Shown here piece after piece: positions 9,341 to 17,956 of a stretch of DNA of 64,000 bases. The stretch lies in NCBI RefSeq assembly GCF_024721585.1, contig NZ_CP102629.1, forward strand, positions 186,001 to 250,000, in the 5' to 3' direction. Position numbers and translations under genes: made by a program. This stretch comes from Sphingomicrobium aestuariivivum (GTDB lineage: Bacteria > Pseudomonadota > Alphaproteobacteria > Sphingomonadales > Sphingomonadaceae). The notes below the pieces were generated by a model. It saw only the letters and a list, made by a program, of their open reading frames with translations. It searched no databases and was not told the origin of the DNA. The first letter of the stretch is position 1. The number at the start of each line of letters is the position of its first letter.

Positions 9341-10828
9341 GTGACGACAACCGAGACCATCCTCAACTATCTCGCCATCGGCTTCATCTGGCTGCTCGGC
9401 ATCGGCGTGTTGGCGGTGGCGGTGCTGTTCGTGATCGACGTCAGCCAGCGGACCGACACGGTGCGGCGCAACTTCCCCGTGATCGGGCGCTTCCGCCACC
9501 TGTTCAGCCGGCTCGGCGAATTCTTCCGGCAATATTTCTTCGCGATGGACCGCGAGGAAATGCCCTTCAACCGCGCCCAGCGCGACTGGGTCGATCGCGC
9601 CGCCTCGGGCAAGGGCGACGTGCGCCCGTTCGGCTCGACCAAGAACCTCCAGCCGGTGGGCACGCCGATCTTCGTCAACGCGGCCTGGCCGACGCTCGAC
9701 GAGGATGCGGTGGAGGCCGCGCCGCTGCTGATCGGGCCGGGGGCGAGGCGCCCCTATGAGGCGCCGAGCTTCTTCAACATGAGTTCGATGAGCTACGGTT
9801 CGCTGTCCAAGCCCGCCGTGCGCGCGCTGTCGCTCGGCACGGCCAAGGCGGGCTGCTGGATGTCGACGGGGGAAGGGGGGCTGGCGCCCGCGCATCTCGA
9901 GGGCGGGGGCGACATCGTCTTCCAGCTTGGCACCGCCAAATATGGCGCGCGCAATGACGATGGCAGTCTCAACGAGGAGAAATTGAAGGCGATCGCCGCG
10001 CATGAGGAAGTGCGGATGATCGAGTTGAAGCTCGCCCAAGGGGCCAAGCCCGGCAAGGGCGGCATCCTGCCCGCCGACAAGGTGACCGCCGAGATCGCCG
10101 AGATCCGCGGCATCCCCGAGGGCAGGGACAGCATCTCGCCCAATCGCCATCCCGAGATTTCGAACGACGAGGAACTGCTCGACTTCATCGACCGGCTGCG
10201 CCGCGTGTCGGGGCTGCCGGTGGGGATCAAGACCGTGCTCGGCGATGATTGCTGGCTCGACGGCTTCTTCGAGGCGATCATGCGGCGCGGCAAGGAGAGT
10301 GCGCCCGATTTCATCACCATCGACGGGGGCGATGGCGGGACCGGCGCGGCGCCGATGCCGCTGATGGACAATGTCGGCATGGTCATCCACGAGGCGCTGC
10401 CGCTGGCAGTGGACCTGCGCGCCAAGCACGGGCTGACCGAGCGCATCCGGATCGTCGTGTCGGGCAAGCTGATCACCCCCTCGGATATCGCCTGGGCGCT
10501 GGCGGCGGGCGCCGATTTCATCAATGCGGCGCGCGGTTTCATGTTCGCCATCGGCTGTATCCAGGCGATGAAGTGCCACACCAACAATTGCCCGACCGGC
10601 GTGACGACCCACAAGAAGCGGCTCCAGCGCGGGCTGGTGCCCGAGGAGAAGTCCGAGCGGGTGGCGCATTTCGTCGACCAGATGCGCAAGGAAGTGGGGG
10701 TGATCGCGCACAGCTGCGGGGTGGCGAGCCCGCGCGATCTCCAGCGCCATCACGTGCGCATCGTCTGTCCCGACGGGCGGACGCGGCGGATGGACGCGAT
10801 GCATCCCGACCCGGTGCGGCAAAGCTAG
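9341..10828 (+). CDS. FMN-binding glutamate-synthase-family protein
   Basis: A 495-residue membrane-anchored member of the family built on the glutamate synthase FMN domain (GltB2-like). One membrane segment (residues 7-32) is followed by the synthase barrel, with the FMN-binding GGDGGTG stretch near residue 328 and a GC-(5)-C-(4)-C cluster (GCIQAMKCHTNNCPTGV near 404-420) resembling the 3Fe-4S ligands of glutamate synthase. No glutaminase domain is present, so it is not a complete GOGAT; the physiological reaction is unknown. The start is GTG at 9341, chosen because AAAGGAG lies 5 nt upstream; an upstream in-frame start lacks such a site. Confidence 0.85.
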   Translation: MTTTETILNYLAIGFIWLLGIGVLAVAVLFVIDVSQRTDTVRRNFPVIGRFRHLFSRLGEFFRQYFFAMDREEMPFNRAQRDWVDRAASGKGDVRPFGSTKNLQPVGTPIFVNAAWPTLDEDAVEAAPLLIGPGARRPYEAPSFFNMSSMSYGSLSKPAVRALSLGTAKAGCWMSTGEGGLAPAHLEGGGDIVFQLGTAKYGARNDDGSLNEEKLKAIAAHEEVRMIELKLAQGAKPGKGGILPADKVTAEIAEIRGIPEGRDSISPNRHPEISNDEELLDFIDRLRRVSGLPVGIKTVLGDDCWLDGFFEAIMRRGKESAPDFITIDGGDGGTGAAPMPLMDNVGMVIHEALPLAVDLRAKHGLTERIRIVVSGKLITPSDIAWALAAGADFINAARGFMFAIGCIQAMKCHTNNCPTGVTTHKKRLQRGLVPEEKSERVAHFVDQMRKEVGVIAHSCGVASPRDLQRHHVRIVCPDGRTRRMDAMHPDPVRQS

Positions 10829-10886
10829 GAGTGCCGGGCCGTTCAGCCTTGTTTCACCGCTGCCTGCTATAGGCTAGGCAAGGATC

Positions 10887-11636
10887 ATGGAACGTGACGC
10901 CGCCCTCCGCCAGACCTCGATCGGCCTCCTGCTTGCCGCGCTGATCATCGGCGCGTGGGCGGGCGGGCATGTCGCGGCGGTGTGGGTGCTCGTCGCATGG
11001 GAGCAGCCGTGGCTCGCCATCGCGCTCTTCCTCGTCCAGACGTGGCTGTCGGTGGGGCTGTTCATCATCGCCCATGACGCGATGCACGGCTCGCTCGCGC
11101 CCGGCGCGCCGCGGGTCAACCGGCTGGTCGGGCGGGTGGCGCTCCGGCTCTATATGGGGTTCAGCTTCGACCGGCTCCATCCCAAGCATCACGCGCATCA
11201 CGACCATGTCGGCACCGAGGGCGATCCCGATTTCGATGCCGCCAATCCGACGAACCTGCCGCGCTGGTACGCCACTTTCATGGGGCGCTATCTCGACTGG
11301 TATGTCTTCTGGGTCACGGGGGCGATCGTCATCACCTATGGCGCGATCCTTTATGCGGTCGGCGGCTGGGAGCGGCTGGCGCATATCCTGTTCTGGGCGG
11401 GCCCCTCGCTTGCCGCCTCGATGCAGCTCTTCTATTTCGGCACCTATCGCCCGCACCGCCATGTCGAGGGCGAGGCCTTTGCCGATCATCACAATAGCCG
11501 GTCGAACGACTTTCCGGTGTGGGGCAGCCTGTTGAGCTGTTTCCATTTCGGCTATCATCACGAACATCACCTTCATCCCGGCACGCCCTGGTGGCGCCTG
11601 CCGCGGGTGCGGCAACGGACGAAGAACGCCTCATGA
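10887..11636 (+). CDS. crtW: Beta-carotene ketolase
   Basis: Integral-membrane di-iron oxygenase that adds the 4-keto group to beta-ionone rings. The 249 residues carry the CrtW histidine boxes in order: HDAMHGS (near 63), HPKHHAHH (near 97) and the long C-terminal box FHFGYHHEHHLHP plus PWWRLP (near 212-230), with a further RPHRHVEGEAFADHHNSRS stretch before it. Hydrophobic segments flank the boxes. Its stop overlaps the crtZ start by 4 nt, so ketolase and hydroxylase are made together, suiting synthesis of ketocarotenoids such as astaxanthin. Genes for the carotene backbone (crtE, crtB, crtI, crtY) are not in the window. Confidence 0.93.
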   Translation: MERDAALRQTSIGLLLAALIIGAWAGGHVAAVWVLVAWEQPWLAIALFLVQTWLSVGLFIIAHDAMHGSLAPGAPRVNRLVGRVALRLYMGFSFDRLHPKHHAHHDHVGTEGDPDFDAANPTNLPRWYATFMGRYLDWYVFWVTGAIVITYGAILYAVGGWERLAHILFWAGPSLAASMQLFYFGTYRPHRHVEGEAFADHHNSRSNDFPVWGSLLSCFHFGYHHEHHLHPGTPWWRLPRVRQRTKNAS

Positions 11637-12175
11637 GTTTCGACTTTCTCTCGACCTTTCCCGTCTGGCAGGGGCTGCTGATCGCTTTCGGTGTGGTCGC
11701 TGCCATGGAGCTGACGGCCTATGCGGTGCATCGCTGGGTGATGCACGGGGCGCTGGGCTGGGGCTGGCATGCCTCGCACCACGAGAAAACACACGGCCTG
11801 TTCGAGAAGAACGACCTCTACGCCGTCGTCTTCGCGGGGCTGGCGATCGTCATGTTCACGGTGGGGGCGCTGGGGCCGGTGTGGCTGTGGTATGTCGGGC
11901 TCGGCACGACGCTCTACGGCATCCTCTATTTCATCGCGCATGACGGGCTGGTGCACCAGCGCTGGCCGTTCCGGATCGTGCCCAAGTCGGGCTATGCGCA
12001 GCGGCTTTACCAGGCGCACCGGCTGCATCATGCGGTCGACGGGCGCGATGGCTGCGTGTCCTTCGGTTTCCTCTACGCCCCGCCGGTGCGGGTGCTGAAA
12101 GAGCAGCTCAAGCGTAACCATCCACGCGGCGTGCGCGAACCGGAGGATGTCCCCGAACTCCAGACAGGTGCGTGA
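11633..12175 (+). CDS. crtZ: Beta-carotene hydroxylase
   Basis: A 180-residue membrane di-iron hydroxylase of the fatty acid hydroxylase superfamily that places the 3-hydroxyl on beta-ionone rings. Histidine motifs are visible: HRWVMHG (near 29), HASHHEKTHG (near 42), HDGLVHQRWPF (near 104) and HRLHHAV (near 129). The ATG at 11633 overlaps the crtW stop (ATGA). Longer in-frame starts would run inside crtW and lack homology. The C-terminal tail is charged. With crtW it gives canthaxanthin-, zeaxanthin- or astaxanthin-type products depending on the upstream carotenoid. Confidence 0.93.
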   Translation: MSFDFLSTFPVWQGLLIAFGVVAAMELTAYAVHRWVMHGALGWGWHASHHEKTHGLFEKNDLYAVVFAGLAIVMFTVGALGPVWLWYVGLGTTLYGILYFIAHDGLVHQRWPFRIVPKSGYAQRLYQAHRLHHAVDGRDGCVSFGFLYAPPVRVLKEQLKRNHPRGVREPEDVPELQTGA

Positions 12176-12825
12176 TGCGACCCTTTGCCCTTGCCCTTCT
12201 TTCCTCCCTCGCGCTGGCCGCCTGCGGGTCGGCATCGGCGAGTGGCTATGAGAAGGTGCCGGCGGCAAGGCTGGTGATCGAGAATGACGCGGCCAGCGAG
12301 ACGGCGGTGTTCGCCGGTGGCTGTTTCTGGGGCGTCGAGGCGGTGTTCGAACAAGTGAAGGGCGTGCGCTCGGCCGTGTCGGGCTTTTCGGGCGGCGCGT
12401 CGCGCAAGGTCAGCTACCGTCAGGTCGTGTCGGGTGGCACCGGGCATGCGGAGGCGGTGAAGGTTGTCTTCGATCCGCGCATCGTCTCCTATGCCGAACT
12501 CATGCGGGTCTATTTCTCGGTGATTGCCGATCCCACCCAGCTCAACCGGCAGGGCCCCGATGTCGGCCCGCATTATCGGACTGCCTTCTTCCCGATGGAT
12601 GCGCGGCAGGAACGACAGGCGCGCGCCTTTATCGCACAGCTCGGGCGGGCAGGGGTCTATGACAGTCCGATCGTGACGAGGATCGAGGATTGGTCGCATT
12701 TCATCCCGGCCGCGACCTACCATCAGGATTTCGCGAGGAAGAACCCGCGCCATCCCTATATCGTGCGCCACGACGCGCCAAAGGTGGCGGCCTTCAGGCG
12801 ACTTTTTCCCGAGCTTCGCCGCTAA
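12175..12825 (+). CDS. msrA: Peptide-methionine (S)-S-oxide reductase, probable lipoprotein
   Basis: Repairs oxidised methionine. The catalytic GGCFWG motif is at about residue 45, followed by the conserved GVRSAVSGFSGG, RQVVSGGTGHAEAV and FDP stretches and the C-terminal YHQDFARKNPRH. The N-terminus is a signal peptide ending in a lipobox (LAAC, Cys near residue 16), so the enzyme is probably an envelope lipoprotein, not cytosolic. The ATG at 12175 shares one base with the crtZ stop (TGATG), coupling it to the carotenoid genes; both products protect against oxidants. It is convergent with the BCCT gene, the two stops overlapping by 4 nt. A broken second copy of its 3' end lies at 14705-14863. 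Confidence 0.93.
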   Translation: MRPFALALLSSLALAACGSASASGYEKVPAARLVIENDAASETAVFAGGCFWGVEAVFEQVKGVRSAVSGFSGGASRKVSYRQVVSGGTGHAEAVKVVFDPRIVSYAELMRVYFSVIADPTQLNRQGPDVGPHYRTAFFPMDARQERQARAFIAQLGRAGVYDSPIVTRIEDWSHFIPAATYHQDFARKNPRHPYIVRHDAPKVAAFRRLFPELRR

Positions 12826-14564
12826 TCGGCCCCGTCGCGCGGCGGCGTGTTCTCGGTCCATTCGTCGGTCGTGGCAGTGGTGGAAACACCATGATGCTTG
12901 CGCCGGAGGTCCCAAACGACCGCCTTCACGATCGCGACCGCCATGATGGCGACGACGAAGGAGAAGGGCAGCGCGCCGAGGATCATGGTAGTGCGGATCG
13001 CATCGATCCCGCCGAGCACCAGCATCGAGCCGACCATGAAGGCGAGGGCCGCGCCCCAGAAGATGATGTGGCGACGGCGCTGTCCCTCGGTCTCGCCGGC
13101 ACCGTTGATCGTGTTGATGATGAGGATCGCGCTGTCGACCGAAGTGACGAGATAGGTCAACAAGAGGAAGACGATGAGCCCCGACACGATGGCGGCGACG
13201 CCCGGGTCGAGGAGCACCGCGATGGTGGCGTAGAGCTGGTCGGAAAGCGCGGTGTCGAGAATGCGACCGCCGGCCTCGCCCGACAGTTCGAGCGAGATGG
13301 CGGTGCCACCGGCCAGCGTCATCCAGATGAAGCAGATCAGCGAGGGAACGAGGACGACACCGAAGACATATTCGCGAATGGTGCGCCCGCGCGAGATGCG
13401 GGCGATGAACATGCCCACGAAGGGTGCAAAGGCGATCCACCATGCCCAGTAGAAGATCGACCAGTCGAGCTGCCACTGGCGCTGCGCGGTGGCAATCTCG
13501 CTGCCGTCATCGCCATAGATGCGCAGCGAAAGTTCGGGCAGGTGGCGCAGATAGTCTAGGATACCGGCACCGAGCAGTTCGAGCGCGAACAGGCTCGCAC
13601 CCGCCACCGCGAAAAGCGCGAGGAGGGCGAAGGACAGCCCCATGTTGATGTTCGAGAGCCATTTGATGCCGCGCCCGACGCCGGTCAGCGCGCTGATGGT
13701 CGAAGCGCCGACGAGGACCACGAGCGCGAGCACGATGGCGGGCAGGGTGGCGCTGCCGTCCTCGACCAGCCAATCGCCAAAGCCGACGCGGTCGAGCCCG
13801 GCGACGAACTGTTCGACACCGAGCCCCATCGTCACCGCGACGCCGAGGATGGTGGCGACGACCGCGACCACGTCGACGACATGCCCGCCGAGCCCCGACA
13901 TGCGGGTGCCGAACAGCGGTGCGAGCGCCGAGCGGACGGTCAGCGGAAGATCCCGGCGATAGGCGACATAGCCAATCGCGAGGCCGACCAGCGCATAAGT
14001 ACACCAGGCGGCCAGCCCCCAGTGCAGGAAAGTGTAGCGATAGGCGGGGATGACGGCTTCGGTCGATGCAGGGCTGATGGTGCCCGCGATGATCTCGGGA
14101 TTGTTCGTGAAATGGGCGAGCGGTTCCCCGGTGGAATAGGTCAGCATCCCGATGCCGATGCCGGCGCCGAACAGCATGGCGAACCAGCTCAACCGGGAGA
14201 ATTCGGGCTTCTCGCCGGGAAGGCCGATGGTGAGGCTGCCGCTGCGCGGGGCCAGCGCGAGCAGGAAGCAGACGAGCATGAGCGCGGCGACGAGATAGAC
14301 ATACCAGCCGCCGAAGCGGCCGATGATCGCGCTGTTGGCCGCGCCCAGCGTTTCGTTGGCGCTGACGGGGAAGAAGATCGCCCAGAGGATGAGGAGCGAC
14401 ACGGTGACCTTGGCGGGCACCGTGACCGCACGGCTGAACCCCTCATAGAAACCGCGATCATGGGTCTTGATCGGCAAATGCGTCAGTGGCGGTTCGATCG
14501 GGAAATCGTCTTCGGGCCGGTGCGCGCGCGTGCCCTCTGCGCGCTGCTGTTCGGGATGGTCCAT
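12822..14564 (-). CDS. BCCT-family betaine/choline/carnitine transporter
   Basis: A 580-residue secondary transporter for quaternary ammonium osmolytes. About twelve membrane segments are visible. The family signature in the eighth segment, WAWWIAFAPFVGMFIARISRGRT, is intact near residue 360. A charged N-terminal extension of about 40 residues precedes the first segment. The start at 14564 is preceded by GGAG; an upstream in-frame start adds 11 poorly supported residues. Substrate specificity cannot be read from the sequence. It stands alone on the minus strand between the msrA gene and the msrA remnant. Confidence 0.9.
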   Translation of the reverse strand: MDHPEQQRAEGTRAHRPEDDFPIEPPLTHLPIKTHDRGFYEGFSRAVTVPAKVTVSLLILWAIFFPVSANETLGAANSAIIGRFGGWYVYLVAALMLVCFLLALAPRSGSLTIGLPGEKPEFSRLSWFAMLFGAGIGIGMLTYSTGEPLAHFTNNPEIIAGTISPASTEAVIPAYRYTFLHWGLAAWCTYALVGLAIGYVAYRRDLPLTVRSALAPLFGTRMSGLGGHVVDVVAVVATILGVAVTMGLGVEQFVAGLDRVGFGDWLVEDGSATLPAIVLALVVLVGASTISALTGVGRGIKWLSNINMGLSFALLALFAVAGASLFALELLGAGILDYLRHLPELSLRIYGDDGSEIATAQRQWQLDWSIFYWAWWIAFAPFVGMFIARISRGRTIREYVFGVVLVPSLICFIWMTLAGGTAISLELSGEAGGRILDTALSDQLYATIAVLLDPGVAAIVSGLIVFLLLTYLVTSVDSAILIINTINGAGETEGQRRRHIIFWGAALAFMVGSMLVLGGIDAIRTTMILGALPFSFVVAIMAVAIVKAVVWDLRRKHHGVSTTATTDEWTENTPPRDGAD

Positions 14565-14684
14565 TGGTCTTGCTCCGCCTCGTGATCGATGGCGCAAGAC
14601 GAAGGATCAGCCACGTCCCGCGGGGGTGTGGACGGCCCATCCTAGGGTGTCGGCTAGCGAACACAACAGCAGCACGAGGAAAAA

Positions 14685-14701
14685 TGGCGGAGAGGGTGGG
14701 A
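14685..14701. repeat. 17-bp copy of the tRNA-Ser 3' end (att-like direct repeat)
   Basis: TGGCGGAGAGGGTGGGA is identical to 17736-17752, which encodes the 3' end of tRNA-Ser (CCA tail, discriminator, acceptor strand and the start of the T stem). The two copies are in the same orientation and enclose about 3.03 kb. This is the pattern left by an element that integrated at the 3' end of a tRNA gene. No integrase is visible between the copies. Confidence 0.7.
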
Positions 14702-14704
14702 GCG

Positions 14705-14863
14705 GCAGGCTCGCGCCTACATCACCCAGCTTGGCCCGTCGTGGTGGCGGAAGGCTGTCACCAGGATTTCGCGAAGAAGAACCTGCGCCATCCCCATATC
14801 GTGCGGCATGACGCGTCCAAGGTGGCGGCGTTCAAGCGGCTGTTTCCCGAACTCGAGCGCTAG
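14705..14863 (+). pseudogene. msrA 3'-end remnant
   Basis: Two stretches match the end of msrA at 12175-12825. Bases 14705-14737 resemble the AxAFIAQLG region. Bases 14760-14861 match the last 34 codons at about 85 of 102 positions, the peptide reading CHQDFAKKNLRHPHIVRHD against YHQDFARKNPRHPYIVRHD. Between the stretches about 50 nt are missing and the frame changes, and the catalytic N-terminal half is absent, so the copy is dead. It starts 3 nt after the tRNA-Ser 3'-end repeat. It may come from an old msrA duplication or from a related second gene (msrA-like). Confidence 0.8.
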
Positions 14864-14864
14864 A

Positions 14865-16178
14865 TCAACGACGCCCGACGAGCATCGGGTCGTCGAAGCG
14901 CCGTTTGATGCGCACCGAGCAGTCGGCGTGAAGCTGGCGATCGAGGGGCAGCGTGCGTGACGTGAAGTCGAACAGGCCGAAATGCGACATCACGCCTGTC
15001 GACAAGATCCGCGTTCCGGTCTCGTCGGTCCAGACGCGCCGACCGTGGCCGGACAAGACACATTCGGTGAGGCTGCCGCTTTGTTCGCGGTGGAGCGCCG
15101 CGGCCGGTTGGCGGCCCGGCTGCGGGACGATCATGAGCGGCGGGCGCGGTAGCGTCGTGCCGGGGGGCGTGGTCGTCGTGGTCGGCGTCGGGGTAACGGT
15201 CGTCAATTGACCGACCGGCTGCGGGCCCTGCGTGGTCGGCTGGGGACGCGGCAGGGTAGGGACGGCAACCATCGGCGGCACGCGGATGGGCTGCGGCTGC
15301 GGGATTTGCTGGGGAACGGGCTGGGGTACCATTTGCGGTATCGGGGTGGGCACCTGCATCGGGGTCGGCACCTGCTGGGGCGGGAGGACCGGCTGGGGCA
15401 TGTTGACGACCGGATCGGGCGGGACCTGCTGCGTCGACGGCTGGGGCGGGATCGCCATCGGGGTCGGTGTCTGCTGCGGCGGGAGGACCGGCTGGGGGAC
15501 GTTGACGACCGGATCGGGTGGCACCTGCTGCGTCGGTGGCTGCGGCGGGATCGCCATCGGGGTAGGGGTCTGCTGCGGCGGGAGGACCGGCTGGGGCACG
15601 TTGACGACCGGATCGGGTGGCACCTGCTGCGTCGGTGGCTGCGGCGGGATCGCCATCGGGTTCGGAACCTGTTGGGGCGGGAGGACCGGCTGGGGGACGT
15701 TGACGACCGGATCAGGCGGGACCTGCTGCGTCGGCGGCTGGGGCGGGATCGCCATCGGGGTCGGTGTCTGCTGCGGCGGGAGGACCGGCTGGGGCACGTT
15801 GACGACCGGATCGGGCGGGACCTGCTGCGTCGGTGGCTGGGGCGGGATCGCCATCGGGTTCGGCACCTGCTGGGGCGGGAGGACCGGCTGGGGGATGGCG
15901 TACACGGGCTCGGGCGGCACTTGCTGTCTGGGTGGCTCGGGCGGGACCGCGTAGGTGGGCTTGCCGTCGGTAGGGGGGAGGGCAGTCTGGCTCGGTTGCG
16001 TGTTGGTTGGCTGCGTCGGGGTGATCGTCGTGGTGTCGGGGACGGACCCGCAGGCGCTATTCTGATGCGGGTTCCCGATCCCCTGGCACCAACCGTAATG
16101 ATGCCCCTGCGCCACCGCGTCGGGGGCGGCGGCGAGCAGCCAGAGAAAGAAGGCGGCAAGGGAAAGCAGGCGGGTCAT
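14865..16178 (-). CDS. Exported proline-rich protein with six 33-residue repeats
   Basis: A 437-residue protein of unknown function. Residues 1-24 form a signal peptide (hydrophobic core, AVAQ cleavage). A short Cys-containing segment follows (CQGIGNP, SACG), then six near-identical 33-residue units (residues 76-273) rich in Pro, Gln and Val, ending alternately in VPNP or TPTP, then a Pro/Thr-rich linker and a C-terminal domain of about 70 residues with two Cys and charged motifs. The ATG at 16178 overlaps the TpsB-like gene stop by 4 nt (ATGA). I chose it over an upstream start because it gives the clean signal peptide. Coupling to an outer-membrane transporter suggests a surface or secreted passenger, but it lacks the TPS haemagglutinin domain. 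Confidence 0.8.
   Translation of the reverse strand: MTRLLSLAAFFLWLLAAAPDAVAQGHHYGWCQGIGNPHQNSACGSVPDTTTITPTQPTNTQPSQTALPPTDGKPTYAVPPEPPRQQVPPEPVYAIPQPVLPPQQVPNPMAIPPQPPTQQVPPDPVVNVPQPVLPPQQTPTPMAIPPQPPTQQVPPDPVVNVPQPVLPPQQVPNPMAIPPQPPTQQVPPDPVVNVPQPVLPPQQTPTPMAIPPQPPTQQVPPDPVVNVPQPVLPPQQTPTPMAIPPQPSTQQVPPDPVVNMPQPVLPPQQVPTPMQVPTPIPQMVPQPVPQQIPQPQPIRVPPMVAVPTLPRPQPTTQGPQPVGQLTTVTPTPTTTTTPPGTTLPRPPLMIVPQPGRQPAAALHREQSGSLTECVLSGHGRRVWTDETGTRILSTGVMSHFGLFDFTSRTLPLDRQLHADCSVRIKRRFDDPMLVGRR
15360..15953 (-). repeat. Six tandem 99-bp repeats encoding 33-residue Pro-rich units
   Basis: The string ATCGCCATCG recurs at 15451, 15550, 15649, 15748 and 15847, an exact 99-bp period. The sixth, 5'-most coding unit (15855-15953) is diverged (YAVPPEPPRQQ in place of MAIPPQPPTQQ). 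The period is a whole number of codons, so copy number can change without frameshift. Confidence 0.95.
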
Positions 16179-17677
16179 CGGGTGAAAGCCTTGCTGATGC
16201 GGGCATAGATGGCGAGGTTGCCGGCGTCGCTGCGCGGTCCGTCGGCGAGCGGAACGGCGAGCCAGCTTTCGAATCCCCACCCCGACGAGATATGAGCGCG
16301 TACACCCGCGCCGGTCGAGGCGAGGCGATAGTCGTCTCCGGCAGAGAGGCGGTTGGCGCGCTGGCGGAAAGCGCCGGCTTCGAGAAAGGTGAAGACCGAC
16401 AGCTGCGCATCACTGCCATCCTCGAGGAGGTGGTCGAGCGACAGCGCGCCGATCGCGGCATCGTCGCCAACCGCCTCGCCAAGGCCGTAGCCGCGTAGCG
16501 AGGGCTGGTGACCGGCATAATAGCGCTCGAGCGCGGGCAGGTCGTCGAACGCGAGTTGGCCCGCCAGTTCGACCTGGACCTGGCTCTTTCCTCCGAGGGG
16601 CAGCGCGAGTCCGATCACGCCGTTGAGATGCGCGAAGCCGGCATCGTCCTCGCCCGGCGCAACCAGCGAGGCGTCGTCGCTGACGCCGATACTCGCGGCC
16701 AGTTCTGCTTCGACAAAGGTGCCATTGTCGGCGGTATGGCCCCCGACGAGGAAGGCGCGCAGTGCGCGGCTGCTGCTCTGGAAGTCGCTGCTGCCGAGGC
16801 GGCTCTCGGCGTCGCGATATTCGGCTTCGCCGATCATCATGAGAAAGGCGCCGGGCTTGCGCACCAGGGCGTGGCCGATGCCGATCGCGGCCTGTTTGCC
16901 CTCAAGCGTGCTGTCGACGCGGATCGTGCCGATGTCGCGTTCGCCAAAGGCGGTGCCGGCGCGCGCCTCGAGAAAGGTGCCGCTGCTGCCAAGCGGGGTG
17001 AGGTATCGCAGGATGCCTGCCAGTCCGACCCCGTCGTCGGGTTCGAGCGTGCCGACCGCGGTGGCCTGGAGCTGGTCGCCGGTCGACAGCAGCGAGGTGA
17101 CGGCGGAGTCGAGGACGAGGCGGCCACCGGTGCCGGGTGCGATGTTGATCGTATCGAGCGAGACGAGAAAGGTGGGCCCGCGTTGCGTCCCGTGCAGTTC
17201 AAGGACCGCGCCGTCCCCGCCCTCGTGCTGGAGGCTTGCGCGAAGGTCGATGCCGGCAAGGTCGTCGGCGAGGAGGAAGCGGCGGTCGAAGTCCTGCTGT
17301 TTCGGCGCATCGATTCCCACGAGGGGCGTGAAGCGTTCCGCGATGGCGCGGGCGGCGTCATCATCGAGCCCGTCGATGCGTATCTCGTCGATGCGGCCCT
17401 CGTTGACCCGAAGGACCCACTGGCCATCGCGTTGGTAGGCGGTCGCTTCGGCGAGGAAATAGCCGTCTTCACGGTAGAGGATCTCGACCGCTTCGACGAG
17501 GTGGTGGTCGGTCAGCGTCTCGCCGGCCTCGCGGATATGCTGGATGGCATAATGGACGAGGTGGTCGGCGTCGTAGCGGGTGACGCCTTCGACAGCGATG
17601 CCATGGTCGGGCAGGCTCGCGGGCGGCGCGGGCAGCGGCGCGAGCAATGCAGCCGAGATAAGCGATAGCACCGTCAT
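16175..17677 (-). CDS. TpsB/ShlB-like outer-membrane secretion protein
   Basis: A 500-residue Omp85-superfamily transporter of the two-partner secretion kind (ShlB/FhaC/HecB). After a signal peptide (about residues 1-20) comes one clear POTRA-like domain (about 28-105, including YREDGYFLAEA and VNEGRIDEIRIDG), then a beta-barrel (about 165-500). SLRGYGLGE near residue 390 corresponds to the VRGY/F loop-6 motif that plugs the barrel. The usual second POTRA is short or unclear, so the protein is somewhat below the 550-590 residues of classical TpsB. It is directly coupled (ATGA) to the proline-rich repeat gene, not to a filamentous haemagglutinin. Cognate-pair export is inferred from that coupling. 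Confidence 0.82.
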   Translation of the reverse strand: MTVLSLISAALLAPLPAPPASLPDHGIAVEGVTRYDADHLVHYAIQHIREAGETLTDHHLVEAVEILYREDGYFLAEATAYQRDGQWVLRVNEGRIDEIRIDGLDDDAARAIAERFTPLVGIDAPKQQDFDRRFLLADDLAGIDLRASLQHEGGDGAVLELHGTQRGPTFLVSLDTINIAPGTGGRLVLDSAVTSLLSTGDQLQATAVGTLEPDDGVGLAGILRYLTPLGSSGTFLEARAGTAFGERDIGTIRVDSTLEGKQAAIGIGHALVRKPGAFLMMIGEAEYRDAESRLGSSDFQSSSRALRAFLVGGHTADNGTFVEAELAASIGVSDDASLVAPGEDDAGFAHLNGVIGLALPLGGKSQVQVELAGQLAFDDLPALERYYAGHQPSLRGYGLGEAVGDDAAIGALSLDHLLEDGSDAQLSVFTFLEAGAFRQRANRLSAGDDYRLASTGAGVRAHISSGWGFESWLAVPLADGPRSDAGNLAIYARISKAFTR

Positions 17678-17735
17678 GACAACGCCCCTGCTATTCGAGG
17701 GGCATGATGCGTCCGGGGCATCGGAAAGACAAGCT

Positions 17736-17825
<90 letters not shown>

Positions 17826-17956
17826 GCAGGGCGCGGCGGAACACTTTTCGTCCACCTGCAATTCAGCAAGGCCTCGCTATGGCGAAAGGCCGGATCGTGC
17901 AAGGGCTGCGATGAACATGGATGTTTTTCCGGTCCGCGAGGGATAAGGATGGTTGC

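Noticed and set aside
9317-10822. 501-residue minus-strand open frame opposite the glutamate-synthase-like gene
   Set aside because: The plus-strand gene has FMN and cluster motifs and AAAGGAG; the minus frame shows only His/Arg-rich shadow sequence.
15360-15953. CRISPR array
   Set aside because: The 99-bp units are contiguous and protein-coding, with no unique spacers.
17842-17870. EcfG promoter before the lytic transglycosylase
   Set aside because: GGAAC is present but the -10 at 16-17 nt reads CAAT or AATT, not CGTT.
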